From contig NZ_JAFWOM010000140.1 in NCBI RefSeq assembly GCF_017545445.1, positions 1 through 64,000 of the forward strand: a stretch of 64,000 nt of DNA. The letters run 5' to 3'. Both the position numbers and the translations under genes were made by a program. The notes beneath the pieces were generated by a model, which was given only the letters and a program-made list of their open reading frames with translations, had not been told where the DNA came from and searched no databases. The DNA comes from Fibrobacter sp. GTDB taxonomy: Bacteria > Fibrobacterota > Fibrobacteria > Fibrobacterales > Fibrobacteraceae. Below, piece after piece: positions 33,932-42,263 of the stretch. Positions within the stretch are counted from its first letter, which is position 1; every line of letters starts with the position of its first letter.

Positions 33932-33974
33932 GTGTCATCCTGAGCGAAGTGCGTAGCACGAAGTCGAAGGATCT
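33932..33974. repeat. Dispersed repeat (GTCATCCTGAGCGAAG type)
   Basis: It starts GTGTCATCCTGAGCGAAG and ends GAAGGATCT, with GTGCGTAGCAC forming a small palindrome at the centre. It is a relative of the two 54-bp blocks at 8560-8613 and 8644-8697. Confidence 0.75.
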
Positions 33975-34021
33975 AGTTAAATCTCGAAACTGCTAACCAA
34001 CATCTTCACAAGCTTAAAAGG

Positions 34022-34055
34022 AATCCCGCGTTCACTCGCGGGGTTTCTTTTTTTG
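34022..34055 (+). terminator. rpsA terminator
   Basis: Arms CCCGCG and CGCGGG with flanking A/T pairs, followed by TTTCTTTTTTT. Confidence 0.85.
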
Positions 34056-34227
34056 TCACCTCGGATTTTATTCTCTTTGACCACTTGCGCTTTGACGCTT
34101 ATGTGGTCATGATCCGCGAATGTGGACGGGGTCGCCGGACACATCCATTCTACGTTGTCACCTCGGCCTTAGTGCCGGGGTTGCCATACACATCTTGAAA
34201 TGCATATAAATTTTATATTATTGTTGT

Positions 34228-35262
34228 ATGGAATTTCAAAAATCACGCATCACAAAACGCATCGTTTGGATAGACAACTGCAAGGCCCTTGCTATTAGTT
34301 TGGTTGCACTAGGACATGTTCAATCAATATACCTTGTCAACGAAATAATTTTTTCGTTTGTCATGCCTGCGTTCTTTTTTCTTTCGGGGTTCACTTTTGA
34401 TCGTTCTGCGAATGTTCCTTTTACGAAATTAGTCCGAAAAAAGAGTCGTGCGCTTGTTGTTCCTTACTTTGGATTTTCGGCAATTCTCTTTGCATTTTGG
34501 TTCTTTGTCCGTTGTAATTTTGGCATGTCGTTCCAGACGGATGCTTCGCCACTAGATGTCTTGTTGCAGATTTTATGTGGAACGAACAGCGAATTTTTTG
34601 TGACTCCGCTTTGGTTCTTGACATGTCTTTTCATGACGGAACTTTGCTTTTGGGGACTGCTTCGTTTGCGGAAAAATATTTTGATGGCTTTTTTGGTAAT
34701 AGTTCTATATGTTCCCGGACTCTTTTATATAACATATATGGAAAAACTTCAACTGCCGCATTTGTTTTGGAATATCGATCAAATCCCTTTTTGCCTTTAT
34801 TTCCTTGCTCTAGGGTATGTGATTTCGAAATGGAATGTTACGGATAAGATCCTTTGTTCTACAAAGCGAAATGTGATTGCTTTTGTTGCTTCCGCTTTTG
34901 TATTTGGCTTTGCGTTTATTGTTCGTGAAAATACGGATACCCTATTTTTGTTGATGCATACAGTGATGATTCATTCTGGATTATTAACGTTAGTCGCTTT
35001 TTCAAAAATTCTAAAAAATAATGTTATCCTAAATTTTGTAGGACAGAATACGCTGACGATTTTTGCGTTACATATGATTGTTCAGAGTCTTTTACGAGGT
35101 GTACTCTTTAAAGTGTTGCATGTGCCCCCTGAAATTCTAGAAACTTCGCTAGCCGCGGGCCTTGCAATGACTATCGCGACGCTCACCATCCTTGTTCCCG
35201 TAATTTTGTTTATCAATCGCTTTATTCCTTGGCTTGCTGGGAAAAAAGTTAAAAGTTTGTAA
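34228..35262 (+). CDS. Acyltransferase family 3 membrane protein
   Basis: A 344-aa protein with about ten membrane segments and the AT3 start RIVWIDNCKALAISLVALGHV, which includes the conserved His, then SFVMPAFFFLSGFTF. Such enzymes O-acetylate surface polysaccharides or lipids. No partner gene is adjacent. TATATTAT ends 6 bp before the ATG and no Shine-Dalgarno is present. Confidence 0.85.
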   Translation: MEFQKSRITKRIVWIDNCKALAISLVALGHVQSIYLVNEIIFSFVMPAFFFLSGFTFDRSANVPFTKLVRKKSRALVVPYFGFSAILFAFWFFVRCNFGMSFQTDASPLDVLLQILCGTNSEFFVTPLWFLTCLFMTELCFWGLLRLRKNILMAFLVIVLYVPGLFYITYMEKLQLPHLFWNIDQIPFCLYFLALGYVISKWNVTDKILCSTKRNVIAFVASAFVFGFAFIVRENTDTLFLLMHTVMIHSGLLTLVAFSKILKNNVILNFVGQNTLTIFALHMIVQSLLRGVLFKVLHVPPEILETSLAAGLAMTIATLTILVPVILFINRFIPWLAGKKVKSL

Positions 35263-35296
35263 TAGAATTCTGATTTTTACGCTTTGTCACCTCGGA

Positions 35297-35339
35297 TTAA
35301 GGTTGGCCAATGACTATTGACCAATGACTATTAACTAAG
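35297..35339. repeat. Heptad spacer before coaBC
   Basis: Words of the type TGACTAT and TGGCCAA/TGACCAA are repeated in tandem. Confidence 0.75.
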
Positions 35340-35371
35340 CTATTTCTCGTTATTTTTCTATCTTGCATTCC

Positions 35372-36742
35372 ATGAATCTCGCTGGAAAGAAAATTCTTCT
35401 TGGAGTCTCGGGCGGAATTGCCGCTTACAAGAGCTGTGAGCTGTTGCGCCTGTTGCAAAAGAAGGGCGCGGAAGTACGCGTCTGCATGACCGAAGCCGCG
35501 ACGCAGTTTGTCGCTCCGCTTACATTTGCAAGCCTCTCTAAGTGTCCCGTTTACCTTAAAAATGGTGCCGTCGAAGCGCGCCCGTTCCAGCATATAGATT
35601 TTCCGCGTTGGGCCGACCTTTATCTCGTCGTTCCGGCGACAGCAAATGTCATTGGAAAGTTTGTCTATGGCATTGCGGATGACCCAGTGAGTCTTTGCTT
35701 TATGAGCTGTACGGGTCCGCGTTTTATCGCCCCTGCGATGAATGTCGCGATGTACAATTCTCCGGCGGTCAAGCGCAATCTCGAAACGCTCCGCAGTTTT
35801 GAAAATACGTTTGTGATGGACAGTCCGGCGGGCGAGCTTGCCTGCGGCGAAGTCGGCAAAGGTCGCCTCCTCGACCCCGCCGAAATCGTCGCCTATTTGG
35901 AAGCAAGCAGTGTCATCCTGAACGAATCCGTCACCCTGAGTGAAACGAAGGGTCCAGTCAAATCTTGCGCAGCGCAATCTCCAGCCGCGCAGTACCTTCA
36001 AGAAACCGCCTTGCAGGATTTTCCCGCATTTGCCCAAATCGAAGCCACGTCCTCTGTTCCTCGCGTCCTTATCACGGCTGGTCGCACCGAAGAAGCGATT
36101 GACCCGGTACGCTACATCAGCAATCGCAGTAGCGGAAAAACTGCGGTCGCTATTGCGGCGACGTTCCTTGCGAACGGCTTTGATGTGAGCGTTGTCGCGG
36201 GCCCGATGGAAGCGGAATTCCCGGGTGCTGTCCACGTGACGAAAATTAAAAGTGCTTGCGACATGCACAAGGCAGTTCTCGAACAGATGAAAAACGCCGA
36301 TGTGCTTGTGCATTGTGCCGCCGTGGCCGATTACCGTCCGAAGGTTGCCGCCACCGAGAAAATCAAGGATAGTCGCAGCCAGCTCATTCTGGAACTGGAA
36401 CCGAATCCGAACATCTTGCGCGACAGTGTGGCTCAAAAACGCGCTGACCAAGTGATTATCGGTTTTGCGCTTGAAACTGATCATTTCAAGGAACATGCCG
36501 CAGAAAAACTCAAGAAAAGTGGTGCCGATGCGCTCCTCCTCAACGCTCCCGTGGCCGCAAACAGCGGTTTTGGTTTTGATGAAGTGCGTTACACTTTGAT
36601 CCGCGCGAATCTTGCTACTGCGAAACACGTCGAATCTGGCGATGCACCTTGCATTGAAATTCCCGAAATGAAGTTGGGTTCTAAAATCGATCTCGCTCAA
36701 GAAATTGTAGATTTTACGCTGGACCAGTTAAAGAACGTTTAG
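35372..36742 (+). CDS. coaBC: Bifunctional phosphopantothenoylcysteine decarboxylase/synthetase
   Basis: A 456-aa coenzyme A biosynthesis enzyme. The N-terminal CoaC flavoprotein part has KILLGVSGGIAAYK, the FQHIDFPRWAD active-site His and PAMNVAMYNSPA. The C-terminal CoaB part has VLITAGRTEEAIDPVRYISN, SSGKTAVAIA and VLVHCAAVADYRP. The two halves are normally joined directly. Here about 50 residues (180-228) intervene, begun by the translated dispersed repeat SVILNESVTLSETKGP. The ATG at 35372 is preferred over a TTG at 35363, because TATCTTGC ends 5 bp before the ATG (leaderless layout). Confidence 0.95.
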   Translation: MNLAGKKILLGVSGGIAAYKSCELLRLLQKKGAEVRVCMTEAATQFVAPLTFASLSKCPVYLKNGAVEARPFQHIDFPRWADLYLVVPATANVIGKFVYGIADDPVSLCFMSCTGPRFIAPAMNVAMYNSPAVKRNLETLRSFENTFVMDSPAGELACGEVGKGRLLDPAEIVAYLEASSVILNESVTLSETKGPVKSCAAQSPAAQYLQETALQDFPAFAQIEATSSVPRVLITAGRTEEAIDPVRYISNRSSGKTAVAIAATFLANGFDVSVVAGPMEAEFPGAVHVTKIKSACDMHKAVLEQMKNADVLVHCAAVADYRPKVAATEKIKDSRSQLILELEPNPNILRDSVAQKRADQVIIGFALETDHFKEHAAEKLKKSGADALLLNAPVAANSGFGFDEVRYTLIRANLATAKHVESGDAPCIEIPEMKLGSKIDLAQEIVDFTLDQLKNV

Positions 36743-36751
36743 AGGATGGAC

Positions 36752-37711
36752 ATGCCCGAAGAATTGAATTTTAGCGAACTTCGCAAGTATCTGCAAGGCC
36801 AAATTGACATGGGCGAGGCGGACTTGCTTTTCGACGAGCCGTGGACATTGACCCGCAAAAAGTCCGCTGTTAGCGCATCCCGTCCGTCAAATCCGATGCC
36901 GCAAATGTCGCGTCCTGCGTTCACGCCTCCGAAACCTGCTTTTGCGACTCCCGCCGCTTCGTCCGCACCGTTCCCGAATTCCGCGCAGTCCGCTTTCCAA
37001 CAGCCCGCGTCATTCGCGACTCAAGCGCCTACGCAGTCCGCATTCCAGCAACCGGCCCCTTTCGCGACTCCTGCACAACCTGCAGCTCCGCAGCCGCGCC
37101 CGGCTCCAAAGCCTACAGCCGATGCCGCGATGACAATCGCTCCGCGTGCAGTTAAAAAAACGACTGCCGCTTACGAACTCGCCGATTCTCTCAACGCTTT
37201 CTACGATGCGCTCAAGACAGACGCCCTTTACGCGCGTGCAGCAAACGTTGTTCGTTACGAAGGCCCGGAACACCCGCGTCTCTTGATTTTGCTTGCCGCC
37301 CCCAAGCCGGGCGAGCTGACGGGCATTTTTTTCAAGTCGCCCACAGGTGAAATGATTTCTCGTTTGTTTGCAAGTCTTGGCTACGCCCCGGAAACGCTGG
37401 GCATCACGTATTTCTACAAGGATGCACCGCGAGCGCTCTCTCCGATTCTGCTTGCCTCGCTCCGTCGAATGCTGACAAAGGAACTTTCCTTTATCGCGCC
37501 CGAAATCATGATAACCTTTGGCGAACCGCTTTTCTATGACGTGTTCAGCAAAGGCAAAAACTTCAACGATCTCGCCGGTACGGCGCTTGATTTCAACGGC
37601 ACAAAGACGGTTTCGCTAGTCGATGCATATGCAATGACGAGCGACAAACAACTCAAATGGCTGACGTGGAAGGTGCATATCCCGCGTAGCGGCCTCTTTA
37701 CTGCAAAATAA
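36752..37711 (+). CDS. Uracil-DNA-glycosylase-superfamily-like protein
   Basis: A 319-aa protein whose first third is a Pro/Ala/Gln-rich linker with repeated SAFQQPA.FATPA units. The C-terminal 190 aa resemble the family 4 UDG fold: LLILLAAPKPGELTGIFF in place of the VGEAPG loop, SPTGEMISRLFASLGY, ITYFYKDAPR, and ELSFIAPEIMITFGE. The usual Fe-S cysteines and the catalytic GEAPG Glu are not evident, so it may bind DNA without glycosylase activity. AGAGG suits the second ATG (36752) better than the first (36746). It follows coaBC closely and is likely co-transcribed. Confidence 0.7.
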   Translation: MPEELNFSELRKYLQGQIDMGEADLLFDEPWTLTRKKSAVSASRPSNPMPQMSRPAFTPPKPAFATPAASSAPFPNSAQSAFQQPASFATQAPTQSAFQQPAPFATPAQPAAPQPRPAPKPTADAAMTIAPRAVKKTTAAYELADSLNAFYDALKTDALYARAANVVRYEGPEHPRLLILLAAPKPGELTGIFFKSPTGEMISRLFASLGYAPETLGITYFYKDAPRALSPILLASLRRMLTKELSFIAPEIMITFGEPLFYDVFSKGKNFNDLAGTALDFNGTKTVSLVDAYAMTSDKQLKWLTWKVHIPRSGLFTAK

Positions 37712-37745
37712 TGGCTTGGCTCTGATCAAGTCTTTGTCGGAACTG

Positions 37746-37759
37746 TGCGAAATCGCACA
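37746..37759. repeat. Small hairpin
   Basis: GTGCGA, AA, TCGCAC lies between the UDG-like gene and dnaB. No T-tract follows, so its role is unclear. Confidence 0.4.
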
Positions 37760-37856
37760 CATCGCGATACACATGCCATTGTTTTGGCTCTCTAGGGTGC
37801 TTTATCGAAAGTTCCTCGTAACATAATATTGTTATATTTTAGTAGGTTTTTATAGT

Positions 37857-39278
37857 ATGTCAGAAGAAAATTCGTCAAAGTCGTTTGATGGCCGCCAAAT
37901 GCCCGCCGATGTCGAGGCGGAGCGTTGCCTGTTGGGCGGTATTTTGCGCGATCCCGAAGTGATGGGCGTCGCGGTGATGGCCATTACGGACGATGATTTC
38001 TTCTACATGGAACGCCATCAGCTGATTTGGAATGCCCTTTGCAGCTTGAACAAGGCGGTGACTCCCATTGATCCTGTGACGCTTTCTGCGGAACTCACGA
38101 AGATGGGTAAGCTTGACCTTGTCGGTGGCCGTGAATACATCTTTGAATTAATGGAGTCCGTTGCGTCGTCGGCGAATGTACCGTGGCAGTTGGAACATCT
38201 CCGCAGCAAGGCGGTGCTCCGCAAGCTTATCCGTACGTCTTCTGAAATTATCCGCAAGTCGATGGATCCGTCTTCTACGCCGGATAACGTTTTGCAGGAT
38301 GCAGAACGCGACATCTTTGCAATTGCCGATAACCAAGTGCGCAACACCCTCAAGTCTATCGACAACTTTGTGGCTCCGCTTCTGGAACGCCTCAACAACC
38401 GCAAAGACGGCATGACAGGCGTGCCGACGGGCATCACGGAACTCGATGAACTTACGAACGGTCTCCAGAATTCCGATTTGATTATCTTGGCCGCACGCCC
38501 TGGTGTCGGAAAAACATCTTTTGCGCTCACGGTCGCTGCAAACGCCGCCATCAAATTCGGGAAGAACGTAGCATTCTTCAGCCTCGAAATGGACGGCATG
38601 CAGCTTGCACAGCGTCTGCTGTGCTCGCAGGCTCAAGTCGATCAGAGCCGTCTCCGCAATGGCAAGCTCAATCACGACGAGATGAAAAAACTCATCGCCG
38701 CGGTGACTCCGATTAACCAGTCTCCGCTGTTCGTCGATGACAACGCCGACCTTGGCATCATGGAACTCATGAGCAAGGCGCGCCAGCTCAAGCATAAGGG
38801 CCACCTTGACTTGCTCATCATCGACTACTTGCAGTTGATGAAAACCGGCAAAGAAGAAAACCGTGCCGTCGCTATCGGTGCGATTTCCCGTGGCTTAAAA
38901 ATTCTCGCGAAGGAACTGCAAATCCCGGTCATCGCGCTTGCTCAGCTCAGTCGTAAGGTCGAAGAAAAAGGCCGCGAACGCCCGCAGCTTTCGGACTTGC
39001 GTGAATCCGGTTCTATCGAACAGGACGCCGACATGGTGTGGTTCGTGGAACGCGAGTTCGTCCAGACGCACAAGGACGAAGACCGCTACAAGGCACGTCT
39101 CATTGTGGCAAAGCACCGTAACGGTTCCGTGAAGGATATTGACATGAGTTTCGTGCCGGAATACACGACGTTCTACGATGCGACGGAGCAGCAGGGCGGT
39201 GAAGGCGACGAAGCTTATCAGTATGGTTCAGATGACGATGGCGGCGGACCGCAGGTCGCCGATTTCGGTGAATTTTAA
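37857..39278 (+). CDS. dnaB: Replicative DNA helicase
   Basis: A 473-aa hexameric helicase. The N-terminal domain starts MPADVEAERCLLGGIL. The RecA-like domain has GVPTGITELDELTNG, the Walker A ARPGVGKTSFAL, the Walker B LLIIDYLQLM, and LSDLRESGSIEQDADMVWF. An acidic C-terminal tail follows. TATATTTT lies 16 bp before the ATG; an AGG is 10 bp upstream. The next genes, an MlaE/F-type transporter, start 9 bp later, so the group may be one operon. Confidence 0.97.
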   Translation: MSEENSSKSFDGRQMPADVEAERCLLGGILRDPEVMGVAVMAITDDDFFYMERHQLIWNALCSLNKAVTPIDPVTLSAELTKMGKLDLVGGREYIFELMESVASSANVPWQLEHLRSKAVLRKLIRTSSEIIRKSMDPSSTPDNVLQDAERDIFAIADNQVRNTLKSIDNFVAPLLERLNNRKDGMTGVPTGITELDELTNGLQNSDLIILAARPGVGKTSFALTVAANAAIKFGKNVAFFSLEMDGMQLAQRLLCSQAQVDQSRLRNGKLNHDEMKKLIAAVTPINQSPLFVDDNADLGIMELMSKARQLKHKGHLDLLIIDYLQLMKTGKEENRAVAIGAISRGLKILAKELQIPVIALAQLSRKVEEKGRERPQLSDLRESGSIEQDADMVWFVEREFVQTHKDEDRYKARLIVAKHRNGSVKDIDMSFVPEYTTFYDATEQQGGEGDEAYQYGSDDDGGGPQVADFGEF

Positions 39279-39287
39279 GAGGTGACG

Positions 39288-40070
39288 ATGCCATTGATTC
39301 TGAAACCTATACATTGGATTGGACAAGTAATTGTCGATGCGATCGCCGCAGTGGGCGAGTGCATTTGCATTTTGCTTATCACGCTCAAGCAGTTCCGCTT
39401 TGTACATAAAAATCCTGCATTGATTGTCAAGGAAATGATTTCCGTGGGAGTTTCATCGCTTCCGCTTTTGTTCGTGACCTCCATCTTTACAGGCATGGTC
39501 GCGACTATCATGGCAGAGTTTGAATTCCACAATCTCGTCTCGGACAAGTTTGTGGGGACGGCGGCATGCAAGATGGTGCTCATTGAACTGGGCCCTTTGC
39601 TTACGGCAATCGTGCTTTCGGGACGCGTGGGCAGTGCTGTTGCCGCAGAAATCGGTTCCATGAAAGAAAAGGAAGAACTTGCTGCATACGTGGTGCTTGG
39701 GCTAGACCCGTACCGCTACCTCGCGATGCCGAGGTTCTTTGCCTTCTTGACGATGATTCCGTGCTTGACTGCCATTTCCAATGCTCTGGCGTTGATTGGC
39801 GGCTGGATAGTTTGTGTGCTTGCGCTTGATATCACGACCTACACGTATTCTACGGGTATGCAATACTTGTTCAGCAATATGGACTTGTGGGCGGGGATTA
39901 TCAAGTCTGTTGTGTTTGGAACGATCATCTTTGTGCTCGCATACTACCACGGGACGCATTCCAAGGCGGGGGCTCATGGCGTGGGCCTTGCAACGATGAG
40001 CGTTGTTGTTTCGAGTTGCCTTATGATTTTGGTTTCTGACTTTATTCTTGATGCGTTCATGTTCTTCTAG
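39288..40070 (+). CDS. mlaE: MlaE-type ABC transporter permease
   Basis: A 260-aa inner membrane permease of the Mla/Ttg2/Mce class with five to six membrane segments. It shows MVATIMAEFEFHNLVSDKF, IELGPLLTAIVLSGRVGSAVAAEIG and MKEKEELAAYVVLGLDPYRYLAMPR, all family landmarks. With the ATPase next door it should move phospholipids between membranes. The substrate-binding MlaD partner is not adjacent. The ATG at 39288 follows AGAGG; an in-frame GTG at 39282 overlaps that site and is rejected. Confidence 0.92.
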   Translation: MPLILKPIHWIGQVIVDAIAAVGECICILLITLKQFRFVHKNPALIVKEMISVGVSSLPLLFVTSIFTGMVATIMAEFEFHNLVSDKFVGTAACKMVLIELGPLLTAIVLSGRVGSAVAAEIGSMKEKEELAAYVVLGLDPYRYLAMPRFFAFLTMIPCLTAISNALALIGGWIVCVLALDITTYTYSTGMQYLFSNMDLWAGIIKSVVFGTIIFVLAYYHGTHSKAGAHGVGLATMSVVVSSCLMILVSDFILDAFMFF

Positions 40071-40082
40071 AGGTCTTAGTTT

Positions 40083-40877
40083 ATGCCGAATGTAAAAATC
40101 GATCCGAACGATATCGCCATCCGACTCAAAGGTCTTAAAAAGTCCTTTGGACCTCAGACCGTTCTCGAAGACGTGAACTTGGATATTCGCCGTGGCGAAA
40201 CGATGGTCATCATCGGAAAGTCCGGTGGCGGTAAGTCTGTTATCTTGAAGCACATGATTGGACTGCTACAGCCGGATGGCGGTGAAGTGACTGTCGATGG
40301 CGTGACGATTAGTACTCCGCAGTTTTTCGATACGCGAACGATTCGTCGAAAAATGGGAATGTTGTTCCAAATGGGAGCCTTGTTCGACTCCATGGACACA
40401 GGCGAGAATATCGCTTTTGCGCTCCGCGAACACCATCCTGAAATGTCCGAAAAGGAAATTCAGGACGTAGTGACAGAAAAACTCAAGTTGATAAACTTGG
40501 TGCCGTCATTCCGTACAAAGATGCCGTCGGAACTTTCGGGGGGCATGCGCAAACGTGTGGCGCTTGCAAGAGCGATAGCCTTGAATCCTGAAATTCTTTT
40601 GTACGATGAACCGACGACCGGCCTTGACCCGATTACGAGTGACGTCATTAATGACCTTATTCTCGATATGCAGAGCAAGCTCGGCGTTACGTCAGTCGTA
40701 GTGACGCATGACATGGTGAGCGCGTTCAAGGTGGCCGATCGAATTGCGATGCTCTTGAACGGTCGCATTATCGAAGTCGGTACTGTCGAAGAAATCAAAA
40801 ATACAAGCAATCCTTACGTGCACCAGTTCATTACTGGACAACGTAAAATATCGGTGGATGGTGAAACGCAGGAATAG
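40083..40877 (+). CDS. mlaF: MlaF-type ABC transporter ATPase
   Basis: A 264-aa ABC ATPase: Walker A IGKSGGGKSVILKHMIG, signature LSGGMRKRVALARAIA, Walker B ILLYDEPTTGLDP and a switch His in VVVTHDM. The length and LSGGMRKR signature match MlaF. It starts 12 bp after the permease stop, so the two form a transporter. It energises lipid transport at the inner membrane. Confidence 0.93.
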   Translation: MPNVKIDPNDIAIRLKGLKKSFGPQTVLEDVNLDIRRGETMVIIGKSGGGKSVILKHMIGLLQPDGGEVTVDGVTISTPQFFDTRTIRRKMGMLFQMGALFDSMDTGENIAFALREHHPEMSEKEIQDVVTEKLKLINLVPSFRTKMPSELSGGMRKRVALARAIALNPEILLYDEPTTGLDPITSDVINDLILDMQSKLGVTSVVVTHDMVSAFKVADRIAMLLNGRIIEVGTVEEIKNTSNPYVHQFITGQRKISVDGETQE

Positions 40878-40900
40878 AATTTAAAGAAATGGGGAATAAT

Positions 40901-42088
40901 ATGAAAAGAACATTTTTAATGCCGTTAATTTTCTCGTCTGCAATGATGTTCATGTGGGCGTGTGGTGAAGGTGATGTTTTATATGCCGATGACCAGGACG
41001 AAATGGTGAAAACCAAAATGGGCGAAGCTAGTACCTACCAAGTCGCAGAAGCCTTTATGAATTACTGCGAAAGCAAGGAGGGCAAGAAAAATGGCTGTAG
41101 CGCTGTTTATCTTGTTAGTAGCAGCTCCGAGGATGCTAGTAGCAGCTCACGCAGAGAACGCTCTAGTAGTTCTAGCGCCGTTTCCAGTTCGAGTAAGCCC
41201 AAGTCCAGCAGTTCTGTGTCTAGTTCGAGTAGAGTAAGATCCAGCAGCTCGAAGAAACGTTCTTCCAGTTCGGCTGTTTCTAGCAGTTCGGTGGGGCCGC
41301 AAGTTTCTGGCTGGTGCGTTTTGGACGCGCCTGATGTTGTGTATGTCGGGGATACTGTTACCTGGCGTTATCTGCCTGAGGAAAATTCCATTGATTCCGC
41401 CAAATTTGAATGGAAGGACGTGAATAAAGCTAAGGATGTCGAAAATGGACTTGTGAAGGGCGAACTCACTGGTTCCGGATTGCCTGAAATTACGGTGAAG
41501 TTCACGTCGAAGGGCACAAAGCTAGGGCCTGAGCTTACTTTTGGCGATGTGGAAGTTGACTGTAGGAATGTGGTTGTCCATGTTGAGGGCGAAACGATTT
41601 CTTCGTCTTCTGTGGTATCCTCTTCGTCTGCCGCCAGAAGGAGCAGCTCGTCAGGGAGGTCTTCGTCTAGCGCCATACCTGAAGGTCACTGTGCTGTAAG
41701 CAAGTCGAAGGTGTTTGTGGGCGATACTGTTGAATGGTTTGTCGCGGATTCTATTGGTGGAGCTCTTTCGGCTTACCATAACTGGAGTGACCTTGGAAAA
41801 GATGGCAAGCTCGTTTCTGGACAAAAGCAAGGCAATGGTGCCACGAATATTACTGTAACGTATTCGTCTCCGGGACAAAAATCTCCGATGGTGCAGTTTG
41901 CAGGACAGGGCATGCTTGATTGCGGCATTGACGAGAATGGAGATCCGTACCTTACTGTCGAGGCGAAGGCTGCAAGCTCTGCTTCTGAGCCGCCACCTGA
42001 AGAAAGTTCTTCCTCGACTGCACCGAAGTCAAGCTCTTCCAAGGCGGCCCCGAAATCGTCATCTTCAATTGGACTCATTGACCTTTAG
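40901..42088 (+). CDS. Ser-linker lipoprotein with two Ig-like repeats
   Basis: A 395-aa lipoprotein (lipobox FMWACG). It has a short N-terminal helix, a long Ser-run linker (about 70-125), an Ig-like domain (GWCVLDAPDVVYVGDTVTW), a second Ser linker, a second related domain (GHCAVSKSKVFVGDTVEW) and a third Ser-rich tail. The two domains share VxVGDTVxW and a Cys pair, so they arose by duplication. A surface protein of unknown role. GGGG before the ATG at 40901 favours that start over 40889. Confidence 0.8.
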   Translation: MKRTFLMPLIFSSAMMFMWACGEGDVLYADDQDEMVKTKMGEASTYQVAEAFMNYCESKEGKKNGCSAVYLVSSSSEDASSSSRRERSSSSSAVSSSSKPKSSSSVSSSSRVRSSSSKKRSSSSAVSSSSVGPQVSGWCVLDAPDVVYVGDTVTWRYLPEENSIDSAKFEWKDVNKAKDVENGLVKGELTGSGLPEITVKFTSKGTKLGPELTFGDVEVDCRNVVVHVEGETISSSSVVSSSSAARRSSSSGRSSSSAIPEGHCAVSKSKVFVGDTVEWFVADSIGGALSAYHNWSDLGKDGKLVSGQKQGNGATNITVTYSSPGQKSPMVQFAGQGMLDCGIDENGDPYLTVEAKAASSASEPPPEESSSSTAPKSSSSKAAPKSSSSIGLIDL

Positions 42089-42150
42089 CTGCAACCTTAT
42101 GAAACGTTTTGTTGCATAAATGAATAAAATCTGTATAATTAAATTTACAA

Positions 42151-42183
42151 ACGCTCCGGATGCTTTTTCTGGAGCGTTTTTTT
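42151..42183 (+). terminator. Terminator after the 40901 lipoprotein gene
   Basis: ACGCTCC pairs with GGAGCGT around a 13-nt loop, followed by TTTTTTT. Confidence 0.85.
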
Positions 42184-42263
42184 GTGGAAATCCTTAATAA
42201 AAAACGCTTACAGTATTTGCATATTGCCATGATTTATGTTATTTTTCAGCTAAGAGGTTTTTT

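Larger units (their letters stand above)
33896..34227. other. Spacer after rpsA
   Basis: This 332-bp stretch has no gene. It holds a dispersed repeat (33932-33974), the rpsA terminator (34022-34055) and two copies of a GTCACCTCGG word (about 34056 and 34159) that recurs at 35285. Confidence 0.7.
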
